DNA from: Gorsachius magnificus
Lineage: Eukaryota > Chordata > Aves > Pelecaniformes > Ardeidae
Assembly: GCA_034008185.1 (NCBI GenBank)
Contig: CM067082.1
Span: 6,680,984 to 6,744,983, forward strand
Direction of reading: 5' to 3'
Length of the DNA: 64,000 bases
The position numbers and the translations under genes are program-made. Numbering within the stretch: the stretch's first letter is position 1; every line of letters starts with the position of its first letter. Below are positions 55,901 to 64,000 of this stretch, one piece after another. The notes beneath the pieces are model-generated. The model searched no databases. It saw only the letters and a list, made by a program, of their open reading frames with translations, and was not told the DNA's origin.

Positions 55901-58900
55901 GTAAATGCATGGAAAAGACGCACCAACAAGGCATGAGAACTATAGATTCTATTGCAAAGATCTTTAATTTTACACCTATTACACATATACAGATATATGA
56001 GGCAGATACATCAGAAATTAATGGGTTAGATCAGATAAGGGAAAAAAAAAGGTACAGGCAAGTGTAATCAACATAGTCCAGTTTCAGTGGAACAGTTGTG
56101 ATTTACAGAACCTGAAAGCCTGGCCTATAATCTGCAGGTAATGTATTTTTCAGGGCTACACTCAGATTTTTTCAGCCTTCCCTGCCTAGAGTGGAGTTAG
56201 CAATTGGCCTCTGGTTCAGTGAATTATTCTCCAAAGACTCATTTGAGCATCATGCACAGTGGTCCTTAACTGAGACTTTCCATTGTGCTGGAGCTGAAGT
56301 TGCAACCCTTAGTATTGTTTACATCGCACTGCTGCTGTTATTTTGTCTTGGAATTGCAAATTTCCTAGTTACGGTAATCAGCAAGTGAGAACCATCTCTC
56401 TTGTGGGCAAAACTTAACATGTCAACAAAGTGGAAGAAAATGTCGCTGTTGGTACGTTGGAGAAATGCCAAGGTAAACTACTAGCTGGTAGGTGGAAAAT
56501 TTCACTGTGTAAATATTTGGCTTGGGACTTCATCAGACAAAATCAGTGAATATTAGAATCAATAAATGCTCTGCTATCCATCAGAGTCTCTAATCATGAT
56601 CTATTTACCATAATATATAAAGTTTTTTTAATGAAGAATAGAATCAGAACTTTTGATTTTGGAATAGTGGATATTTCGCCCCACACACATAGCTTATTGT
56701 TTCAAGTCATAAATACCTGACCTAATTTTATTTTATTTTTTTTTTTTCATTTCCCTCTGGTTGATAGTGGTAAAAAGTAGGTCAGGTTCAAATGCAATTG
56801 CTCTGTCTGACATTTTTACTGATACAGAGCAGCTGAATGAAGTTTTCACATTTCTGAGTCCCTTGTTGCCCTTGGTATGCACTTGCTCCTACAAGATATG
56901 TTCTTTTTTCTAAAATCTCTCTTTTAAATGACTGGACAGTTGTATTTTCATTTTATCCAACTTTTTTTTTTTTTTTTTTTGGGTGCCTATCACAAAGTGC
57001 TTCAACACTGTGCTATAAAACTAATCCACAGAATAAGATTTTAGTACATCAAATCTACAATTGTCTCATGTATGTTTTTACAATTATTCCATGAAACCTC
57101 TTTATCAATAATTTAATTTTTAAGGATTTTTCTTAATGAAGAAAAACTATTGCTTCAGTTGTTAAAATGTATCTCACTAAGAAATGGATTTGTTGCCTAG
57201 TAGGAGCTCATGGGAGGAAGGGAAATACAGATGGAAGTAGCAAATAGAAATAGGTCCCAGAAGCAAGAAAGTGAATTTCATTGTTCCTCTGGAGTCAGTG
57301 GTACCTCACTGCTGCAGCCCATGAAGGGCTGTAGACAGTCTCCAAGGTTTTTCCTTTTAGAGGAAGCACTGTAGTTGAGCCACACAGTTGAAGAAACCCT
57401 TCCACCACCTCTTTCTGAGTAAATATAAATTGCATGTGAAGCACTGTTTGACAGGTCACAGTTTCCATAGACTGAGCCCTGGGTAACGGGACTGTTACAT
57501 GAAATACTTCAAGCTGATCTGAGAGCGGGAAATAGCTGGATTGCAATCCATCATAACAGAACACAAGTCTGACCGTTGCTGGGTCAAAGATTCAGGTGTT
57601 TGTCAAATAACGCTATAAATCATCTTACATGGGGGTTCTTCTAAGCATAGGAGCTGGACGCTAAACAGCCTGTGAAACTGGAAGACACAACTGCTTCACA
57701 GTGGGATTTAGGCACCCAGCTGTTGTAGGCTCCTGTGACAATCCTTGATAAAAATAGACATATATGATCACCTTGTCCATAGAATATTAATTTAACTCTG
57801 TGATAGTTTTAGACAAGAGTGTAGGGAGCAGCTTTTTCATGATTGTGGTACATGTGAAAGTCTCATTTCTGTGTCACAGTCAGAACCCAAGCTAAAAGCA
57901 ATGCTATTCTGAACAAAAGCATTCCAGAATGATCTCTCCTAACCATGTGTATAGATTTGCTAGCAAAATTCAGATTCCTGATATTGTATCAAACAGATGC
58001 AAAAAAAAAAGTCTAGTGCTGGCTATGTATCTTGCTGTTTCTCTTGCTTTATTTTGTGTTTGGGATGATTATATGAAACACTTTCCCTTTAACATCTGCT
58101 GCCTGCCTGTAAATGATGAACTAGGTTCCAGACACAATTTCTGCAGGTAACCAGCTGTGATACCCTGCAGTGATTCATAATACTAAAGTGTTTATGGAGA
58201 TTTTTGAATTTACATGTTTATGAAGTTTACAGTGTGATGTAAGAGGAAATAATTTAATTGATGTTGTTTATTTTACTGCAGCCATGGCTCTGAGGTGCTC
58301 AGTATAGTAAATTAAGTTAGCGTGTACATCTCACTATATGGTTGCAAACCTCTACTCAACGGGACATATCTTGTGGAGAGAGAAGTGTGTGAGATCAAGA
58401 ATAAGAGTGAAAATTTTCTAGTCTGAAAGCCACTCACAGTGACTCTCACAGTCACTGTAATGAAAGTTAGTCTAAGAATTTAAATTGTTCAAAAAATAAA
58501 AAAAAATAATCAGGCAGGGAATTCCATTTTTATGGAATTAAGTATCCTTCTGGAAGTCAAACATTGACTGCAAAAGTGTCTTCAGGTTCTTCTCTAAAGA
58601 TCTCAAAACAAACTGTGGTTGTAGGATTTTAGTGTAATTGAATAACTACTCATCCTGTGTGTCATCAGAAAAACACAGAGAGGAGCCATCTGTTTCTACT
58701 GAAGTTGGGGCTGGCCTTAGGCTTTCCATCATTTTATACAGCAATGCTCAATGTGTGACAGTAACTCAGCAGTATTGCAAAGCATCATCCTGTTTCTGGT
58801 CTTTTGGCAAAAATTGTGGTCTTGGAGGAATTTGGAAACTATGAAGCAAATTAAATTGTACTTTCTTTCTTCCTGTTTCCTGATTCCTGCAACCTCCTCA

Positions 58901-60914
58901 ACGGGTGGTCTAATTTTGCCAAGGGGGGTTCCTTGATAACATGATCTTCTGTGCCGCACAGGCTTGGTTCAGTGGCGTGGTAGAGGTGGGATTGCTCAGG
59001 GGCTTTGCCATGCAGCATGACTGAGAGCTATGGGAGATCCCCCAGCAGTGTGAAATCTGACCCCTACCCCTCTGGGACCCTTTCTTCTTTCCCCTCCTAC
59101 AATATGGGGTCCTTTGTCCCAGACTCCAGGCTGGGACCATTATTCTTTATTGGGTCCTTAGTCAAAGATTCAAACTGATCCTGTATGTACAACAGGTCTT
59201 CAGATTTTGGCTTAGCTCTTTGCCAGTAGGTTAAGAAATGCAAGAAACAGCCTTCTTGGAAGCCAAGACAGATAAAACAGTGTGAAAGAGACAGTCCAGT
59301 TCAGTTGTTTCATTCCTTCGTTTGCTTTGACCCAAGGTGCTCCCTTTCCCCTCCTGAGCACATCCACTCTGTACTTGTAGGAAGAGCAGCCTGTAGATAC
59401 ACATCTAGGCAACCATCTGTTTTTTTTCCTAGTTAGTGTTGGTGGCTTTGCCATACAAATAACCATCTTTACAATCAGGTTACATTTTAAAAAAAAAAAT
59501 GAAGAAAGAAAAAAAGAAAAAAGGGAAAAAAAGAAAAAAAAAATAATCCATGTCTTTTTAACTGATCCCTAGGCAACCACTACAGCCTGGCTTGCATCTA
59601 TACGTTAGTATGTCTTCCTTTCCAGAACTGGTTGGCTTCACTCAAACTGCTTTTGTGAACAATCCCTGTCTTGTAGAAGAACCGATGCCTGGAAATGTCT
59701 AGGAGAATGCTGTCTAATTCAGGACAAAACTGGGCTGGGAACATGCAAACAATTAATTTATTGGTACTGTTTATTGTGGGGTAGTGCCTTTTCCCTCATC
59801 CAAACAGACAATATCTGCATGCAGCTCTAAATAACAAATCTGCCCAGTAAGGAAGACTGAAATTACAGGTCTAAACATTTTTGCTCATAGAAGGGTAGAA
59901 TCCAGTTTTCCCTAAGTAGCAGACCATTTCAGAGGAAGATTTGTGCTAAACTATCACATCCACACACTGTTCTTATGCTTGGGCTGGTTACCATTCCTGT
60001 GGCTAGACAATCTGCAAAAAAAGATGAAAATGAAGCAGTAGAAAGCAGTAAAATGGAGGAAAAAAAAAAAGTATAGATAATAAATATTAAAATAACATTT
60101 TTAAAAAGTAATTATAGGATTAGGATTCTAGAAGAAGAGGAAAACTCAGAGCTTGGCATTGTGTAAAAAATAAATGAAAACCCAACCAAATAGAGAAGCA
60201 AAAATCAACACCACCCCCACCTTAAAAGCACTAGAATTAAAAGATGGAATAGGCAAAAATAACCTTCCAGTCCTTCAGTGTTTTCTGAATTAAGAAAATA
60301 AATAACAGTTATATCTAGCTGAGCAGAATTTGACTAAGGTGAATATAAACTTCAACTTAATCATTTTACCTTTTTTTTCAAAACAACACCATCTTGTCTT
60401 CATTCTAGTTTTAGAAAATGTTAGTTAAAATACATTGATAACAACTTTTAAAAGAATTTAAAATAATTCTGCTTTCCTGCTTCATGCTTTAAATCATTTG
60501 ATTAAAGGAAAAATGTGTAGAACTTAACAGAAAATTTCAAGCATTCAATAATTTGCTGTTTGCTTGAAACAATCATCTGGCATTTAATAGAGAATTAGAG
60601 CCCTGCTATCAAATTCCATAGGATGACTCATATATTCTACAGAGAACAAATATTTTCTATTAAGTGCCTTAGATTTTTAGAGTAACTTCTAGAGAACCTC
60701 ACTGATTAATTCACAATTAAATTCGAAAGTACTTTCCTACCAGGGCACAAACAATTAACGTGAGCCAGATTCTTCACTGCCTGGCATCTTGTGCAGAGAG
60801 AATGAAAAATGCTTATGATGTGATATCATTGTACACACATTTTCTATTTATTATGCATTAGTGCAGAGACTACAAAGTGCTCTCTCCTCATTTTTCTCTC
60901 TCTTCTTAAAACTC
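55901..60914. other. Unique sequence, no gene seen
   Basis: Five kilobases without a recognised exon. Contains T runs (56738-56749, 56964-56980), an A-rich patch (59488-59543), a 9-base perfect hairpin (58436-58458), and a GC-richer patch near 58900-59130. Open frames are below 90 codons. The AT-rich part at 60530-60870 has many TAAT cores and could be regulatory, but that is texture only. Confidence 0.45.
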
Positions 60915-61180
60915 TTCATTTTCAGACTCTGTAATAGCTCCTCACACATGATGTTCTGTAATCCCTTTATCATTTCAGTTGTGCTTCACTGAGTTTTTTT
61001 TAATAGCTTATCGATGTCCTTTGTATACTGCAGGGACTAAAACACACTCTACTTCATTGCTAACTATGCTAAGGAAGGAAATGCTGGAGACAATCCTTCA
61101 CATCACACTCAAGTAGCTCCTATTAAGCCTTTTTGATGGCATGCTTAAAGAAAGCTACTAGGAACTGGTGCTTTCACAGT
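60915..61180 (-). mobile_element. Very old CR1 remnant (probable)
   Basis: 'cctttatcatttcagttgtgctt', 'ttaatagcttatcgatgtcctttgtatactgcaggga' and 'aaaacacactctac' follow the antisense CR1 ORF2 text ('cctaatcatttttgttgcc', 'aatttgtccatgtctttcttgta', 'gaactggacacagtactcc') in the right order but with heavy change. Accepted at moderate confidence. Confidence 0.45.
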
Positions 61181-61390
61181 ATTAGTCTGAATAAGAAAGA
61201 CCACGGCCATCAGTAATAAGTGAGAGACCTGCTGAAGTAGAATTACTCAGCTCTTGAGCTGCAACTCTGGACAAGGAACAGCTTTTTATTAGATCACCCA
61301 CTTGGAAAAAAAGGCCAAATTTTCAGGCACTTGAGAGGTTTTTTTGTCCTTTCAAATATCTGAGCCCATAGATTTGTTTTGTTAATGATA

Positions 61391-61590
61391 CAGAATCACA
61401 AAATCAATGAGTTGAGCAGGCACCTCTGTAGATCATCTTGTCCAACCCCTTGCTAAAAGTGGGGGTTAGCTAAAGCAGGTTGCATAGGGTCATGTCCAGT
61501 TGGGTTTTTAATATCTCCAAGGACAGAGACTCCACAGCCTCTCTGAGCAACCTATTTGACCACTCTTACAGCACGGATGTCATCTTATGT
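61391..61590 (-). mobile_element. CR1 3' fragment, old
   Basis: Antisense tail 'cagaatcacaaaatc', then 'agatcatcttgtccaaccccttgctaaaa', 'agcaggttgcatagggtcatgtccagttgggtttttaatatctcca' and 'agactccacagcctctctgagcaacc'. This is the subfamily-type 3' end of the copy at 44692, more diverged. Confidence 0.85.
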
Positions 61591-64000
61591 TTATAGAGTG
61601 ATTTGGATAGTGTCTCTGTATTCCTTCTGGATCACCTTGCCTGAACTCCATCTGTTGGGCACTGCCTTTTTATCCTTTAATTTATTCAACTAAATGTAGT
61701 TTGATCTCATACAAGGCAATAATTCAGCTTGGAGTGCCTGCCTCACTTGTGTCCTGAGCACATCATAACTACTGCTACATGTCTTCTACAATGTGAATTG
61801 TACTAAGAAGCAAAGACTGTTTAGTACAAGAAGACTTAACTGAAGCAAAACATATTTAGCAAATCTTAAATTGCTAATCCTACATGGTAAATATACAGTG
61901 GTGCAGCCACATAGGGTAAGGATCTTGGTCTGGAAAGTAATGGACACCCTTAATATAAGAAATGCTGGACTCTAAAAATATTCTTTCTGACTTTTGCAAC
62001 ATTACAGGCAAGAAATATGACTAAAGATTTTCGATGAAGAGGACTGTAGACATCTAGAGCACATTGCAGGAACATCACAGTAGTAGGAAAAGAAGAACAA
62101 AAAAAAGAACCTTGTCATAACATTTCATAAATTAGTATAATTGCAAAACAACATTCTTCTCCAAGAATTCCAGGGTCTCTGAACACTTCAGAAATCAGCT
62201 CCTCAGATGCATTTTATAATATCCTATTGGGAAAAAAAAAATGCTGGAACATTTATTTACATGGCTACATCTTAATGTCTCTGGAGTAGTAGTTACAGTC
62301 CTGTAAAAATAAACTATAACAATTGTACTTCCACCTCATTTCTGATAAGCTGGTCAAAAAATTGTTTAACAGTATTGGTAATGAGTATGTTTTCTGAATA
62401 TTCTCTTCCTAAAGCAAAATTCCAGCTATGGATTAACACTTTCAAATCTGACTTCTGTGTCTGTTTTACAAGATTTCTTGTTTAGAATACTTCAAAAATA
62501 GACATTAAAATCTCAGGTGAAAATGGGATGCATTCATAAAGTTTAGATGCTTACAAATTACAAATGGGCATTTAAGGTCCCTATAAACTGGGAAAAGAAA
62601 TCTGTTTACTTTTATACTTTCTCTGCAAAGGTATGAAAGATCACCTTTGCATTAAGTACTGAGTAGACCAGTAGGCTACATGTATCCATGGCAAACTGTA
62701 TATCACGAGTACATTTTCATGCTAAAATAAAGTCAGAAATACTCATACATGTGTCTGAGACAGACAGCTCTGCCAGATTGTCTGCAGACCTTGAGGGCTG
62801 TCAGCCCACCTCAGAGCAAAGACTGAACTGAAATGGTATGAAATGAAGATAAAAAGCCTTAGAGCCGGGACTGCAGATCCAGCCTCCCTAGAGATGAGAT
62901 GTGGGACCAAGCACGCATCTTGTGTGAATTAGAAAGAAACAAGACAAACAGTCCTTTACAGCTGCAGGATGGGCCACCATTTCTTGCAACTTCCAAAAGA
63001 CTGCAAGCACTACATATATATGAAAATTCAAGTGTTACCTAGCTTTGGTTTCCTTTCTGTCCATACCTTGCGATTGTGATTCTAAGGTACCCCCAAACTT
63101 TAGCAAAACCGATTCCTGGATGACAAGAGGATCCTAGCCTTCAGTCTAAGGAGGCTAGTGCTGGTGATGAGTGCTCTTAAAAATCTCAGAAATTTGGGAC
63201 ACTGAGTGGAGCACCACCTTCAGACTTAAAGGGCAAAGAAAAGCAAAGCTGGCAATGGCTGGACCTGGTAAGGTAGGAGACCTTTATTTCTCCTGCCATG
63301 TGGGTGCAGAGTGACAGCCATTTTCTATATCCAAAACTGACATGTAACAAGAAGTCAAACAACTGTACAAAAAATGAACAAAATAAAAACCAGTAAAAAA
63401 TGTCTATTGAAAAGAACCTCATTAGACTTCTGCATTGAGCAGTACTGTGATACAAAACTGGTGAATTTAAGATGGAAGAATAATAATACAAGAGGGAAGT
63501 GATGCATAAGTAGGTGTGTTTACAGTGAGATAGATGAATGGATTAGACACAGAAAAAAGAACAGTTTGACAGAATACAGGTGAAAAAGAAATTCAGAGAG
63601 GTTTTTTCTGATTTCTTTTTTCCTTCCACCTTCGAAAAGCAGCTCTTCAAGTACACACTGAATTACCACACCTGTTTGTTTAATTTTGCAAGTTGCATCA
63701 TTTAAATCTTAATTGTTATTTTATTCTTTTTAATTTTTTGGAAAAGAAAAAATCCTGTTTCAGTAGGAGAAAGAATTGTGAGCTATAAGTAATAATCTTG
63801 CTTGAGGCAAATATCATTTTCCCACAGCCTGACGGCAAATTTGGAAGACCTAGTGAACTGCTGCCTATATATCTTACAGTGGAAGAAAAATATTTTATTC
63901 AGAAAAAATATTATACATATATATATGCAATTATATATATGTAAATATATATATATGCATATTTGTACAGATACACATTCATAGATGGAAGGAAGCCGAG
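61591..64000. other. Unique sequence to the window end
   Basis: No exon recognised; the longest frame is 101 codons. An ATATAT/ATGCAT-rich low-complexity block lies at 63908-63965. Confidence 0.45.

Noticed and set aside
55510..56067. Lys/Arg/Glu-rich minus frames (158 and 109 codons) and a Phe/Ser/Leu-rich plus frame (147 codons)
   Set aside because: All arise from translating the polypyrimidine repeat at 55630-55900; no start context or domain.
1..64000. CRISPR array, operon, riboswitch or other bacterial system
   Set aside because: The repeat content is avian; no regularly spaced repeats or bacterial gene structure are present.

Overview
The window looks like a non-coding stretch (intergenic or intronic) of a bird chromosome. 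The evidence is its interspersed repeats. There are many copies of the CR1 LINE, the dominant avian non-LTR retrotransposon, ending in the characteristic tandem ATTCTATG-type 3' tail and lacking a poly(A) tail. There are also several solo LTRs of avian endogenous-retrovirus families. I see no Alu, L1 or other mammalian repeats, no tRNA or rRNA genes, and no exon of a host gene that I can name. The species cannot be fixed from what is here.

Layout. 0-9 kb: two minus-strand solo LTRs of one family (100-687, 8170-8692) flank mostly unique AT-rich DNA with an old CR1 remnant near 3 kb. 11-20 kb: a CR1-dense block. It holds a head-to-head pair (junction near 11680), a short 3' fragment (14562-14838), a nearly full-length plus-strand CR1 with recognisable ORF1 and ORF2 (15335-19627), and an old minus-strand CR1 abutting it tail to tail (to about 20070). 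20-32 kb: mostly unique, with a possible conserved element near 22.1-22.5 kb, an unassigned coding-like segment on the minus strand at 26125-26340, an old CR1 fragment beside it, and a very old CR1 (27180-28180) whose reverse-transcriptase motif is still legible. 32-48 kb: a CR1 of a second subfamily (32957-33852), small tails, three LTR pieces (41431-42032, 42623-42945, 45558-45985), and two minus-strand CR1s (44692-45316 and 46082-47417). The last of these carries an uninterrupted 414-codon piece of ORF2. 48-64 kb: a pure (GGGAA)n array, a possible LTR of another family (51843-52373), a 63-bp-arm inverted repeat (53255-53453), a 270-bp polypyrimidine tract, and two old CR1 remnants near 61 kb.

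Working relationships. The only genes with a readable function belong to CR1. ORF1 is a zinc-finger plus SGNH-esterase-like protein; ORF2 is an APE-type endonuclease plus reverse transcriptase. Both are disabled in the long copy. The shorter copies are 5'-truncated products of target-primed reverse transcription and could not move by themselves. No new defence, metabolic or regulatory system could be supported. The items most worth a second look are the near-perfect hairpin at 53.3 kb, the coding-like segment at 26.2 kb, the CR1 junctions, and the putative LTR at 51.8 kb.
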